Below, in pieces: positions 1 to 8,273 of a stretch of DNA of 64,000 nucleotides. Made by a program: the position numbers and the translations under genes. The DNA is from Streptomyces griseoloalbus (GTDB lineage Bacteria > Actinomycetota > Actinomycetes > Streptomycetales > Streptomycetaceae). The notes beneath the pieces were generated by a model. The model worked only from the letters and a program-made list of their open reading frames with translations. It was not told the DNA's origin and ran no database searches. How positions within the stretch are numbered: position 1 is the first letter of the stretch; each line of letters starts with the position of its first letter. Location of the stretch: NCBI GenBank assembly GCA_014650015.1, contig BMUD01000008.1, forward strand, positions 270,594 through 334,593, in the 5' to 3' direction.

Positions 1-46
1 CCTCGTAGCGCTTCGCCTCGGGCACGTCGCTCACTTCGACCGTCAT
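1..46 (-). CDS. 5' end of a probable GNAT-family acetyltransferase (partial)
   Basis: Only the first 15 codons lie in the window; the gene runs off the left edge. The ATG is at 46-44 and is preceded by a perfect AGGAGG (51-56 on the minus strand), so the start is secure. The visible N-terminus (MTVEVSDVPEAKRYE) resembles small actinobacterial GNAT N-acetyltransferases of the YjdJ type, which begin in this way before the acetyl-CoA-binding fold. The family call rests on very few residues and is an inference. A perfect palindrome lies about 75 bp upstream at 120-137. Confidence 0.45.
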   Translation of the reverse strand, partial: MTVEVSDVPEAKRYE

Positions 47-119
47 ACGTCCTCCTGGTGGGCCTGGCCCCGCTCGACTCGACGGAATTCCGCCAGCCAG
101 GACATCACCCTACCCCATC

Positions 120-137
120 AAGTTGATGCGTCAACTT
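120..137. promoter_or_regulatory. Perfect 7-bp palindrome, possible operator
   Basis: AAGTTGA-TGCG-TCAACTT is a perfect inverted repeat with a 4-bp spacer, upstream of the leftward GNAT-like gene. Related TTGA/TCAA half-sites recur around the promoter at 771-820, so one regulator could act on both. The binding protein is unknown. Confidence 0.4.
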
Positions 138-496
138 ACCCTGGGGAGCTCGTACCGCGGAGCGAGCACGCGGACACGCCGCAAGGCCCGCGCGCCGGGG
201 CCAGAGGCATGCTGTGCGGCTGTGGGCGGAGCCGTCTCCAGCCGTACTGGCGGCTGCGCTGGAAGTGAGCCGGACCGGGCACCCGGGCGGCAAGCTCGTA
301 GCGCTCCCGGCGTAAGGTCACGGCCTTCCGCGACGAACGGCGGGCGTCACCACCCGCGGGGACCGGATTCAGCGGCCTTCTTCTCAGGGGCTGGACGTCG
401 ATGGCCTTGACGAGGCGGCGGCCGGTCGGGCTGTCGGGTGACGCCGCGGGCGAGGCCGTCGGCGCCTTCGCCGCCGCCCGCGCCCCAGTCCTCGGA
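138..496. other. No gene recognised
   Basis: GC-rich sequence between the palindrome and the transposase remnant. Frames are open on both strands only because of base composition. I see no start site, family motif or RNA gene here. Confidence 0.5.
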
Positions 497-650
497 AAGC
501 TGCGCGTCGGGAGCTTCTCTCCCAGCCTTCTGGAACGTCGGCCCCGCATCGACCAGACCCTCCATGCGGTCATCGTGGAGGCGTATGTCCACGGCGTCCC
601 GCCCTCCGCCGACCGCCTCGTCAAAGCCCGCGTCGACCACCGCATAGATC
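497..650 (+). pseudogene. IS256/Mutator-type transposase fragment
   Basis: The translated stretch contains SPSLLERRPRIDQTLHAV followed by EAYVHGV and LVKA. This matches the segment just upstream of the catalytic core of IS256-family (Mutator) transposases, which read roughly LLERRRRxxxAL..VV..AYVHGVSTR..D.LV.A. Only about 50 residues are recognisable; similarity vanishes on both sides, and no start codon, DDE residues or terminal inverted repeats are visible. It is a relic of an old insertion and cannot encode an active transposase. Confidence 0.6.
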
Positions 651-770
651 TGACCGCGTTTTGCGGACCTGCTCCATCAGTGCCGGGAGGGCAACGGGAG
701 CGAGGGTGCCTCGACTTGTGAGTACGGCCGTCCACGTGGGCTCGGGTGCGGACGATGGGTCGGCATTTAG

Positions 771-817
771 TTGACACGTCAAGTGTCGCTGCTAATGTAG
801 GTGACGTGTCATCAACT
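771..817 (+). promoter_or_regulatory. Promoter with overlapping TTGA/TCAA sites for the hydrolase gene
   Basis: TTGACA at 771-776 and TAATGT at 793-798 are separated by 16 bp, a good vegetative-type promoter. The -35 box lies inside AGTTGAC-AC-GTCAAGT, and a further ATCAACTTGAT follows at 811-821, so the promoter is probably bound by a MarR- or TetR-type repressor, which is not identified here. The leader to the ATG at 1042 is about 235 nt. It holds a hairpin (CGTCTC/GAGACG, 853-870) and 2.7 tandem copies of GAGCACTCT (990-1013). No other gene lies between 651 and 1041. Confidence 0.5.
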
Positions 818-1041
818 TGATCGGACGGGGGGCCGTCACTGATGCCGTGAACCGTCTCGATGCGGAGACGTGCCGGTCCGTGACGTGCTATCAGCCGATT
901 CAGCGTGGTGCTTGGCCGACCCGGCCTCAGGAGCGTATGCGCGGACGCGTACGGCCGTATTACGGCGTCGAGATCGACGGCGTCCGTCCGAGCACTCTGA
1001 GCACTCTGAGCACGCAGATACCAACACCCGGAGAGGGACCC

Positions 1042-1701
1042 ATGAGCAACGAAGCGAAGTCCGGACTGCAGGCACTGCTGACGCCCGAGGAGAGCGTCGT
1101 CGTCCTGATCGACCACCAGCCGTTCCAGTTCGCCAACCTGAACAGCCACGAACCCACGATGGTCGTGAACAACGTCGTCGCCCTCGCCAAGGCCGCCAAG
1201 GTGTTCGACGTACCGACCATCCTGACGAGCGTGCTGGAGGAGCGCGGCGGCTACCTCATCAAGGGGCTGCAGGATGTGTTCCCGGAGCAGAAGCCGATCA
1301 ACCGCACGCTCATCAACACCTGGGAGGACGAGCGCGTCGTCGACGCCGTCAAGGCGACCGGCCGCAAGAAGCTGATCATCGCCGGTCTCTGGACGGAGAT
1401 CTGTGTCGCGATGCCGGCGATACAGGCGGCGGGTGAGGGCTTCGAGGTCTTCGTTGTCACCGACGCCTCGGGCGGTGCCTCGAAGGAAGCCCATGACATG
1501 GCCGTGCAGCGCATGGTCCAGGCGGGCGTGGTGCCCATCACCTGGATGGCCGTGGCGAGTGAGTGGCAGCGCGACTGGGCCCGCGAGAAGACCATCCCGG
1601 CCATGACCGAGGTTCAGCTTCAGCACGGGGGCGCCACCGGCGTCGCCTTCAGCTGGGAGACGCAGCTGCTCGCCGCAGGACGTGCTGGAAACGACGTCTG
1701 A
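1042..1701 (+). CDS. Isochorismatase-family cysteine hydrolase
   Basis: This 219-residue protein has the alpha/beta fold of the isochorismatase/nicotinamidase superfamily and most resembles the YcaC-like branch. Visible features are the early catalytic Asp in VVLIDHQPF, a central basic segment (GRKKLIIAGLWTE) and the nucleophilic Cys in TEICVAMPA, a usual D-K-C layout. The substrate is unknown; this branch is usually annotated only as a hydrolase. The ATG at 1042 is chosen because the conserved domain begins soon after it and AGAGGG lies just upstream; a longer reading to 817 would extend into the leader. It is transcribed alone from the promoter at 771-798, and a dead binding-protein fragment follows at once. 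Confidence 0.85.
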   Translation: MSNEAKSGLQALLTPEESVVVLIDHQPFQFANLNSHEPTMVVNNVVALAKAAKVFDVPTILTSVLEERGGYLIKGLQDVFPEQKPINRTLINTWEDERVVDAVKATGRKKLIIAGLWTEICVAMPAIQAAGEGFEVFVVTDASGGASKEAHDMAVQRMVQAGVVPITWMAVASEWQRDWAREKTIPAMTEVQLQHGGATGVAFSWETQLLAAGRAGNDV

Positions 1702-1702
1702 C

Positions 1703-1910
1703 ATGGCCGCGGAACAGGCGCCCGTCCGCATCGGGTACTGCCTGTAGCTGACCGGTCCCCTCGCGGACAACGGCCGGTCGGCCCGTGTCGCCCATGAGAT
1801 CCGGCGCGAGGGCGTCAGCGCTCGCGGTGGACTGCTCGGCCGTCCGGTCGAGTTCGTCCTCTACGACGACCAAGGGGACGCCTCCCCCGTTCCTGGGATC
1901 CTTGGATCCG
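1703..1910 (+). pseudogene. Fragment of a branched-chain amino-acid-type substrate-binding protein
   Basis: Two bases after the hydrolase stop an ATG opens a reading frame that looks like the N-terminal half-domain of a LivK-type periplasmic-binding protein: PVRIGYCL, then LTGPLADNGRSAR, GGLLGRPVEFVLYDDQGDAS. A TAG stop interrupts it at codon 15, and after about 65 codons similarity ends. There is no signal peptide. In relatives a binding protein may sit next to such a hydrolase, so this is probably a decayed neighbour. Confidence 0.6.
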
Positions 1911-2005
1911 CGGGCACCCGGGGTGACCACCCTGGCACTGCACGGCCCGGCGGATTTCAGCGCGCAAGCCCCGCGGTCTCACCACGAGCCCTCATCCGGA
2001 AGTGA

Positions 2006-2227
2006 TCAGTCGATGTGCGGATCATCGGACTCTTCGAGGAGGCGAGCCGCGAGGTCGTCGGCCCACTCCAGGGCCCCAGCGTGAAGCGCGGTGATGGTGG
2101 CGTCATCGAGGCCGTAGGCGGCGAAGGCTTCGGCGTCGGTCCACTCGGCGCCCGTGACGGGCAATCCGCCCCTCAGCCCCGAGACCGGCAGTCCCGGCTC
2201 GGCCCAAAAGTGGCCGAGAAGTCCCAC
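2006..2227 (-). CDS. Small hypothetical protein, probably a 5'-truncated gene
   Basis: A 73-residue reading frame with a protein-like, acidic C-terminal part (AEWTDAEAFAAYGLDD, then ALEWADDLAARLLEE). The only in-frame start (GTG at 2227) lacks a ribosome-binding site, and protein-like sequence seems to continue upstream of it (PPDLHVCEPGGDSASS). The frame may therefore be the tail of a gene cut when the neighbouring integrase element inserted. No function is assigned. Confidence 0.4.
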   Translation of the reverse strand: MGLLGHFWAEPGLPVSGLRGGLPVTGAEWTDAEAFAAYGLDDATITALHAGALEWADDLAARLLEESDDPHID

Positions 2228-2404
2228 AGACGAAGCCGAGTCCCCTCCTGGCTCGCATACGTGCAGGTCAGGAGGAGGTTCGCGGGAGCTTTTCTTAGAG
2301 CTTTCAGATGTCCCGGAACTCCTCTACAGTCTCTCTGACCTGCCTAAACGAGCCTTCTGAAGATCATCTTGCACGAATGCTGCACAAGTCGACCAGTGCG
2401 GGTG

Positions 2405-3679
2405 TCAGGCGGCCCTCGTGTAGGCGCTCCGGACCGCGATGCGGATCTTGGAACCGGCTCCCACGATCCGGTGCACGTACTTACGGAGAGTGAACGCGGG
2501 ATCGGCGTGCCCGAGCCGGTCCGCGAGCGTGTACACGTCTACCCCGCCGTTGATCATCATCGACGCGTACAGGTGTCGCAGGGCATGCATCATCATGTCG
2601 CGGGACTTCTCCCAGCGCCGCCCCTTCGCGTCGGGGTCAAGGGGCTTGATGAGGCCGGCTGCTGCCAGGGCGGGCTTCCAGCGGTAGGAGTTGAACCAGT
2701 TCGACTGAATGGCGGTCTTCTCCCGCGTGTAGAAGATCAGCTGCACTGTGACCGGGTCGCCGCCCTTGTGGCCCCACGGTCGGGTCACCTCGACGGGTGG
2801 GTATTTCTCCATGTGTTCGCGCAGGGGGATGGCCACGTCCTCGGTCAGCTCGACCCACCGGTCCTTCGGGTCCTCGGCGTCTCCGCCCTTGGGGAGGGCG
2901 TATACCAGGAACGAGCCGTCGTGGACTACTTGTCGTTGTACATGCACCATCGGGCCGTCCGGATGCGTCCAGTCGATGTCTTCCGGCGACAGGCCGAATA
3001 TTTCTCCTTGGCGAAGGCCCAGGCCGCGACCGCAGTCGACGAGTGCCTTGTAACGGTCGGGAAGTTCGGCACGGATCTTCTCGGTGTCTTCCCATGACAG
3101 GGTCAGCTCTGCCCGGCCGCCGTCTCCTCGCTTCGGCTTGGCATCCTGTACTGATTTGGCCAGGCAGGGATTCTTGGCTATCAGGCTGTCGTCCACCGCC
3201 AGGTCGAATATGGCCCGAAGGTTGTCGAAGACCAGGCGCAGCGTGGAGCTTCCGAGCAGTCGCCGGCGATCGTGCAGCCAGTTCAGCAGTGACGACGGCT
3301 TCACGTCCTTCACCCGCATCTTCCCGACGGCGGTAGGGATGATGTGCAGCTGAACCCGCTCCTTGTGGCGGCGGTACGTGCGCGGATTCTTGTGCTCGTG
3401 CCCCTTGAGCCAGGTGAGGGCGAGTTCAGAGACCCTGATCTCTCCTGCGCGGGGGTTGACGTACGACCCGTCGTCCACCCCGGACCGCATCTTGGTCTCG
3501 TGCCTGCGGGCTTCGGCCTCGGTGCGGAACAACTCTGTCTGTTGGACTCCTTCCCGGTTGCGCCAACGGGCCTGCCACCGCTTGCCGACCCCGTGATCCG
3601 CCGTCGGAACCTTGCCGTGCTCCCGGCAGGCCGACTCTCCGGCTTTCGGACGCGACTTGTGCCAGCGGTCGTACGGCAT
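2405..3679 (-). CDS. int: Tyrosine site-specific integrase of an integrative element
   Basis: A 424-residue tyrosine recombinase. An N-terminal SAM-like core-binding domain (about residues 75-180) precedes the catalytic domain. All main catalytic residues are visible: Arg223 in GLRQGE, His365 and Arg368 in HALRHL, His391 in LGHADP and the nucleophile Tyr401 in RKYVH. The ATG at 3679 has AGGAG eight bases upstream. It should catalyse integration and, with an excisionase, excision of an actinomycete ICE or prophage at a chromosomal att site, commonly a tRNA 3' end. The excisionase-like gene lies divergently at 4095, with repeated sites in between. Which DNA in this window belongs to its element is not certain; no matching att pair was found. 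Confidence 0.92.
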   Translation of the reverse strand: MPYDRWHKSRPKAGESACREHGKVPTADHGVGKRWQARWRNREGVQQTELFRTEAEARRHETKMRSGVDDGSYVNPRAGEIRVSELALTWLKGHEHKNPRTYRRHKERVQLHIIPTAVGKMRVKDVKPSSLLNWLHDRRRLLGSSTLRLVFDNLRAIFDLAVDDSLIAKNPCLAKSVQDAKPKRGDGGRAELTLSWEDTEKIRAELPDRYKALVDCGRGLGLRQGEIFGLSPEDIDWTHPDGPMVHVQRQVVHDGSFLVYALPKGGDAEDPKDRWVELTEDVAIPLREHMEKYPPVEVTRPWGHKGGDPVTVQLIFYTREKTAIQSNWFNSYRWKPALAAAGLIKPLDPDAKGRRWEKSRDMMMHALRHLYASMMINGGVDVYTLADRLGHADPAFTLRKYVHRIVGAGSKIRIAVRSAYTRAA

Positions 3680-4094
3680 GGACTCAACTCCTGTTTTCCG
3701 GCGGGCCTTGAAGTCTCTTTGTGGCTTCCCGTCTCAGGGGGCGTCATCGACGGTGAGATCGCGTGCCCGTTCATCGCCTCCCGAGTTAATGGGATCCTGA
3801 TCCAGGTGATCCGAAAATGTCAAACGTATTCTTGGGGTCTTTGCGGAAAAGGGTGTGGAGTGGTGGGGAAGATCTCACTCGGAGAATCCTCGCTCACGCG
3901 TCTGCGAGGATTCGACGAGCCCTCGTCGAGGATTCGCTGGAATCTTCCGAGAGTTCGAGGGAGGGGAGGTATTTCGCCGAAAGTTCTTCTATTTGGTTCG
4001 GCTGGAATTCCGTGTCACTGTTCCGTCTGCCACCCCAGCGGACTATCGCTCACGTGGTTCTTTCCTGCCCGCTCCGAGCCGTTTTGGAGTACTC
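3680..4094. promoter_or_regulatory. Divergent int/xis control region
   Basis: A 415-bp gene-free region that is noticeably less GC-rich than its surroundings, as is common for imported control regions. It must hold the promoters for the integrase (leftward) and the small HTH gene (rightward). Its centre carries the repeat cluster at 3884-3935. No further gene is seen. Confidence 0.5.
3884..3935. repeat. Cluster of GCGAGGATTC repeats and a palindrome
   Basis: GAATCCTCGC at 3884-3893 is the exact reverse complement of GCGAGGATTC at 3904-3913, giving a perfect 10-bp inverted repeat. A third, direct copy (CGAGGATTC) lies at 3927-3935. Between copies two and three is the palindrome CGACGAG-CC-CTCGTCG (3913-3928). 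Such a cluster between int and xis could be operator sites for the HTH protein or arm-type sites for the integrase. This is inferred from position and symmetry only. Confidence 0.55.
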
Positions 4095-4325
4095 ATGCGT
4101 CGAACCACCGCCCGTGCGGCAGAAGCCGAGAGTGGCGCGGGGGGTCGTTGTCCGTTGATGAGTGCTAGGGAACTGGCCGACTTCCTGGGCGTGCCACTGA
4201 ACACGGTCTACATATGGAATCACCGACACCAGGGTCCGCGAGCCCACAAGGTAGGCCGCTATTTGCGCTACCGCTGGCCGGAGGTGGAGGCGTGGCTGGA
4301 AGCTCGGGCGGTGGATCGAGGCTGA
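4095..4325 (+). CDS. Excisionase-like small HTH DNA-binding protein
   Basis: A 76-residue protein whose second half is a MerR/HTH_17-type winged helix: LMSARELADFLGVPLNTVYIW, then a basic turn and KVGRYLRYRWPEVEAWL. This is the architecture of actinomycete element excisionases (Xis) that bend DNA to direct the integrase toward excision. The ATG at 4095 has GGAG six bases upstream and is preferred; a second ATG at 4158 would encode only the HTH. It faces away from the integrase across the repeat region, and convergent to the kinase gene 11 bp downstream. A role as a transcriptional repressor of int is also possible. Confidence 0.75.
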   Translation: MRRTTARAAEAESGAGGRCPLMSARELADFLGVPLNTVYIWNHRHQGPRAHKVGRYLRYRWPEVEAWLEARAVDRG

Positions 4326-4336
4326 AGCACCCCGGG

Positions 4337-5224
4337 TCAGAGGATTCCCGGCCACGGCCACGGCCGCGGGCCGGATCGACCGCGGAGACAGTCGATCCGA
4401 TACTGCGCCTGGCTCCTCCACTCCGCGTTGCTGGCTGCGTGCTGAGCCGCGTACGTCACCATGCGCAGCTCACGGGCGCACGCGAGGACGGGATAGCCCT
4501 CCCATGCCGTGACGTCGTACCCGTACACCGCACAGAAGCGGTCGTACTTGCGTGCGCTGACGACGCCCGTGGTCTTCGCGCGCACGGCAGTGGACACGAG
4601 ATCCCACTCCGGGGGGCCGACAGAGAAGCGCTCCAGGTCCATCATCAGGACCCCGTCGGTCGTGCGGACGATGTTGCCGGGCCAGGCGTCACCGTGCACG
4701 GCCCGATCGGGGAGACCGGCCGGCCGCTCGGCCCAGGCCGCTACGAGGTCGCGGTGAAGGGCGTGCAGCCACTGCTTGTCGTCGTCGCGGATCGTGGTGG
4801 CCGCGTGCAGCCGTTCGTCGACCCGGACGAAGGGATCGAGGTACCCCAGCTCGATCGCCGGCGTGGGCAGGGAGTGGAGCCTCGCGAGGAGTTCAGCGAC
4901 ATCCTCAACCGAGCCGTGCTGCTGCGGCGGCAGTTCCGCCCAGAAGGTCACGGGTCTGCCGTCCGCCTCTACCGGCTGCTCCACGTCGACCAGGCGAACG
5001 GCCGGGACGCTCTCCTGGGCGAGCCAGCGTGCGACGCGCACCTCGCGGGCCGCCGCAGCGCTCTGTCCCTCTCGGGCGATCCGTACGATCACCCGCTGAC
5101 GAGGCAGCCGCCATATCTGGTTCTCGGCCAGACGGAGAGGCTCCGCTCCGTCGGAGTCCAATCCCACCGCCGAACAGGCCTGCTTCAGGACGTGACGTGC
5201 AGGTTCGGATGCCGAAGGAGTCAT
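4337..5224 (-). CDS. APH-family phosphotransferase (aminoglycoside/choline kinase fold)
   Basis: This 295-residue protein has the catalytic core of the aminoglycoside phosphotransferase superfamily. The Brenner motif HGDAWPGN (177-184, catalytic Asp179) is followed by the metal-binding DLE (196-198), with an N-lobe rich in beta strands before them. The natural substrate cannot be read from sequence; many Streptomyces paralogues do not confer antibiotic resistance. The ATG at 5224 overlaps the stop of the upstream XRE gene by four bases (ATGA), so the two are translationally coupled. That pairing suggests the kinase activity is linked to whatever the regulator senses. Confidence 0.85.
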   Translation of the reverse strand: MTPSASEPARHVLKQACSAVGLDSDGAEPLRLAENQIWRLPRQRVIVRIAREGQSAAAAREVRVARWLAQESVPAVRLVDVEQPVEADGRPVTFWAELPPQQHGSVEDVAELLARLHSLPTPAIELGYLDPFVRVDERLHAATTIRDDDKQWLHALHRDLVAAWAERPAGLPDRAVHGDAWPGNIVRTTDGVLMMDLERFSVGPPEWDLVSTAVRAKTTGVVSARKYDRFCAVYGYDVTAWEGYPVLACARELRMVTYAAQHAASNAEWRSQAQYRIDCLRGRSGPRPWPWPGIL

Positions 5225-6624
5225 GCGGAAACCGTAGCGGCGATCCGATCTCGCAGTGCTGAAGCCTCCTGGACAGTCCGATGCTTCGAGGCGAAGCGGC
5301 CGAGCTGCCGCAGATCGTCGGCAGCTCGCCGGGAGGTGAGTCGGCCTACCTCGTTCAAGGCGTCGTGGCCGAGCGCCGCCGCCTGGCGAGGGTCTCCCTT
5401 GGCCATGAGCAAGGAGGCCAGCTTCGTCCGCGAGATCGCACGAGACCGTTTGTAGGCGTCCGCGTGTCCGTTCACCGCTGTGTTGAATCGGCGCGCTGCC
5501 CGGCCCGGGTCCTGTCCGGCGAGGATCGCGAGATCGAACAGGGCATGAGCCGTGTCCCCGTTGTGCTGCGCCTCGTCGTAGTAGGCCATCCACGGCGAGT
5601 CTTCGGAGGGCCGGGCCCGAGTGAACGCCTCGTCTGCGGCGCCGACGGCCGCCATGGTGTCCCGGACGTTGCCCATCTTCCCGAAGGCCCTGGCCCTTGC
5701 CGTGTGAAGCATCGCCTGCTCGGTCGCCGTCAGGCGGTCGGAGCGCACAAGCCCCTTCTCGGCGTACGTGAGGCCGTCATCGGGCGCCCCGATCCATACG
5801 GCTTGCCGTGCGAGGAACGAGTACGTCTTGGCCCGCAGATGCCAGTCGCCGGCCTCTTCGGCGCAGTCCGCTGCGAACCGGAAGGTCTTGGTGGCTTCGT
5901 CGTGGTGGTAGGCGTCGAAGGCAGAGGCGCCGACCACGATGCCAAGCCGTGACACGGCGGCGAACAGGTCGGTTCGCATGTGCTCGGGGAACTGGGTTTG
6001 CAGCAGGCCGGCTGACCACTGCATCGCTCGGGCGGCTACGTCTCGCACTACGCCCCCGCCGCCCAGCTCGTTGTCCATGCCGCTGATAGCGGTGGCGGCG
6101 GCCAGGACCTGGTCGACGTGGCTCGGGTTGACGTTTGCCGGAAGGGACAGTTCGGCGGGCGCGAAGACGTCGGTGAGGTTGAGAGGGGCTATGGCGGCGA
6201 GGCCGCCGATCTGGAGGAACGAGCGTCGAATCACGGGCTCATGGCTCCCAGGGCGAAGAGTTGGTTCGTCTCTGCCCAGGATGCGGCCTGTCGGCGCCTG
6301 AGCGGGTCCCTCCCCTCGGCGCGGGGAGGCCTTATCGGCATCAGCCCGCCTTTTGTCGGCATCACGGTTGCCGAAGACCATCGGCCACGCCCGGTCGAGG
6401 AGTCCTCCCGTGCCGAGGAGGTCATCGAGCCGCTGAGCCACATCGCGGCGACAGCTCGGGTACTTACCCTTCTCGATAGACAGGATCATGTCGTCGCTGA
6501 CCTGCACTAACCGCCCAAGCTCCTTGGCCGACAGCCCTTGCCCAAGGCGCAGTCTGCGCAGCTCGTTCCCGAACCACTCCTGGGGGGACGCCCCGGGATC
6601 GAGCTGCTTCATTGGCTGCGGCAT
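5221..6624 (-). CDS. XRE-family regulator with a long helical-repeat C-terminus
   Basis: A 467-residue protein. Residues about 20-75 form a Cro/C1-type helix-turn-helix (LRRLRLGQGLSAKELGRL, then the recognition region and IEKGKYP). A linker follows, then about 300 residues of TPR-like alpha-helical repeats, the sensory part in NsdA/WhiJ-like Streptomyces regulators. A short hydrophobic stretch (FLQIGGLAAIAPL) precedes the repeats. The ATG at 6624 follows a G-rich ribosome-binding site; a second ATG (6612) is also possible. It overlaps the kinase gene and is divergent from the HATPase gene at 6788, so the 163-bp gap probably holds both promoters. Confidence 0.85.
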   Translation of the reverse strand: MPQPMKQLDPGASPQEWFGNELRRLRLGQGLSAKELGRLVQVSDDMILSIEKGKYPSCRRDVAQRLDDLLGTGGLLDRAWPMVFGNRDADKRRADADKASPRRGEGPAQAPTGRILGRDEPTLRPGSHEPVIRRSFLQIGGLAAIAPLNLTDVFAPAELSLPANVNPSHVDQVLAAATAISGMDNELGGGGVVRDVAARAMQWSAGLLQTQFPEHMRTDLFAAVSRLGIVVGASAFDAYHHDEATKTFRFAADCAEEAGDWHLRAKTYSFLARQAVWIGAPDDGLTYAEKGLVRSDRLTATEQAMLHTARARAFGKMGNVRDTMAAVGAADEAFTRARPSEDSPWMAYYDEAQHNGDTAHALFDLAILAGQDPGRAARRFNTAVNGHADAYKRSRAISRTKLASLLMAKGDPRQAAALGHDALNEVGRLTSRRAADDLRQLGRFASKHRTVQEASALRDRIAATVSA

Positions 6625-6787
6625 GTTCTGCCCCCGAAGTCGTTGATGCCGAACTCTTCACCTCTCGGCATCAGGCTCTGCACGTTCTCGGTGCGCTCTG
6701 CCTAAATGGTTGCTGATCGGTTCCAGTCCAGTACACACCGCAACCCACCCCTGCTGAAGGGGTTCCGGCAGAACGGAGGAAGCAGCG

Positions 6788-7261
6788 ATGAAACTACTCG
6801 TCGACACCTGCGAGCGGGATGCTTCTGTTCGAGCCACGTCCAAGAGCGTGGACGGTCAACTCGACATGAGTTTCGACGTCCGGGCCGAAGACCTGGGAAC
6901 CGTGCGGGACATCGTCGCAGCGCACCTTCGCTGGTGGCGCGTCGACAACGGCACCGCGTTCCGCACGCTGACCGTTGTCAACGAACTGCTCACCAACGTC
7001 TTGCAGCACACCCCTGGGGACGCCGACGGGTGCCGGATGGCCAGCCTGCTCCTCCAGAAGGTTCCGGACGGCGTCACCGCCATCGTTCGCGACCATGACC
7101 GCTGTCCGCCGGTGTACTCGTCGCCGGCCCTCCTGGCCGAGGAGGGGCGCGGGCTGATGCTGCTGAGTGCTCTGGCCGACGACACGTCCGTGTCCGTAAC
7201 CCCAGCGGGCAAGGACGTGTGGGTCTTCATAGCGACCCTGAATTCGACCGAGAACCTGTAG
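6788..7261 (+). CDS. Small HATPase (RsbW-like anti-sigma-type ATP-binding protein)
   Basis: A 157-residue GHKL ATP-binding protein of the RsbW/SpoIIAB-like class. The N box is VVNELLTNVLQH (Glu66, Asn70) and a G-rich box (EEGRGLMLL) follows at 119-126. No sensor or histidine-phosphoacceptor domain is present. Proteins of this size sit beside XRE regulators throughout Streptomyces (abaA/whiJ-like modules), where they are thought to modulate development or secondary metabolism; that role is inferred here from the divergent XRE gene. A GGAGG-like site precedes the ATG. Confidence 0.82.
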   Translation: MKLLVDTCERDASVRATSKSVDGQLDMSFDVRAEDLGTVRDIVAAHLRWWRVDNGTAFRTLTVVNELLTNVLQHTPGDADGCRMASLLLQKVPDGVTAIVRDHDRCPPVYSSPALLAEEGRGLMLLSALADDTSVSVTPAGKDVWVFIATLNSTENL

Positions 7262-7300
7262 CCCTCCGCGGCCGGTACTTGGCCCTCCCCAGGAGTCCCG

Positions 7301-7753
7301 ATGTCCCTCACCGTTCTGGTTCCGGAGAACGACGTGGTTCCTCCGTCAGCCGACGAGCCCTGCACCCCGCAGTGGACCCCTCCACTCGATGCCGAGGGTT
7401 TGCGGTCCGTCCTGGAACGGATCAAGAACTGGAAGCCACTCGACGTGGAGGAGGTCTTTGACGACCTCGACACGGCCATCGGCGAGCAGACGCCGCCTGT
7501 CGCGGTGACCGACACCCTGGTCGACCGTCTCCGGGGCCATCTGAAGCAGCTCAGCGACATCGCCGTCGCGGACGAGCAGTACCCGCCCACCGCGGAGATG
7601 CTCCAGCTCGTTGCACGCGGGGTCCCCCTGAGGGAGGAGCGTGAGCCGGCCGACTACCGGCAGGCCGTCGGCCTTGCTCGTCGTCTGGCCTTCGTTATCT
7701 CCGACCTGGTTGAAGAGCTGATCGAGGCCCGCTACATCAAGGAGGCGGAGTGA
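7301..7753 (+). CDS. DUF6415-like hypothetical protein
   Basis: A 150-residue acidic, helical protein with no signal peptide or catalytic motif. The helical middle (LVDRLRGHLKQL) and the later EPADYRQAVGLARRLA segment resemble Streptomyces proteins annotated as DUF6415, often found near natural-product or HATPase/XRE modules. The stop overlaps the start of the next gene (GTGA), so the two are co-translated. Function unknown. Confidence 0.65.
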   Translation: MSLTVLVPENDVVPPSADEPCTPQWTPPLDAEGLRSVLERIKNWKPLDVEEVFDDLDTAIGEQTPPVAVTDTLVDRLRGHLKQLSDIAVADEQYPPTAEMLQLVARGVPLREEREPADYRQAVGLARRLAFVISDLVEELIEARYIKEAE

Positions 7754-8229
7754 CCCACGACCCCAGCTCCGTTCGGCACCCGGCCGTGACCGCCACGGCG
7801 ATAGCCCTCCCGCACGACGCGTACGACTTCGAGTACTACGAGCGGAGGATCTCCGACACCTGGCTCCTGGAGAAGAGCCTCGCCGTACGCACCATGCGCA
7901 TGCCGTTCCTCGCAGTTCCCGTCGGGGGCACGAGGCGCGGCGGGGACTACCCGGTGTCGTGTCCGTGCTTCGGGCTCAAGGTCCGTGACCTCCTCCTTGG
8001 ACGGCCGGGCTTCCCCGACCTCCGCGTGCAGTGGTCGCCCTACCCGGACACCTGCTTCGTTGTCGAGTGGGGAGAAAGGCTGCCGAAGCTCTGGGGCGAC
8101 CGTGACGCCACCACCCTGCGGCGCTTCTACGGCTACAGCGAAGCAGCGATAGCCGCCTTCACAGGGCGGCCGTGCCACGAGACTCCCTCTTCGGCCGCGC
8201 CCGAACCGTGTTCCCCCACGGCACCGTAG
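7750..8229 (+). CDS. DUF6302-like hypothetical protein
   Basis: A 159-residue protein starting at a GTG that overlaps the previous stop. It contains LLEKSLAVRTMRMPFLAVPVG, GGTRRGGDYPV and a hydrophobic end to the core (CFVVEWGERLP), as in the Streptomyces family annotated DUF6302. It is probably cytosolic, and no enzyme motif is visible. It belongs to the rightward run of small genes ahead of the lanthipeptide operon, but a direct part in biosynthesis is not shown. Confidence 0.65.
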   Translation: MTHDPSSVRHPAVTATAIALPHDAYDFEYYERRISDTWLLEKSLAVRTMRMPFLAVPVGGTRRGGDYPVSCPCFGLKVRDLLLGRPGFPDLRVQWSPYPDTCFVVEWGERLPKLWGDRDATTLRRFYGYSEAAIAAFTGRPCHETPSSAAPEPCSPTAP

Positions 8230-8273
8230 CCGGCCGAAGAGGGCCCAACTTCCCACCCGAGAGGACGAGCATC

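Noticed and set aside
4337-5224. Self-resistance gene for the lanthipeptide
   Set aside because: APH-type kinases do not act on lanthipeptides, and this gene is coupled to the XRE regulator on the other strand, so a link to the cluster is not supported.
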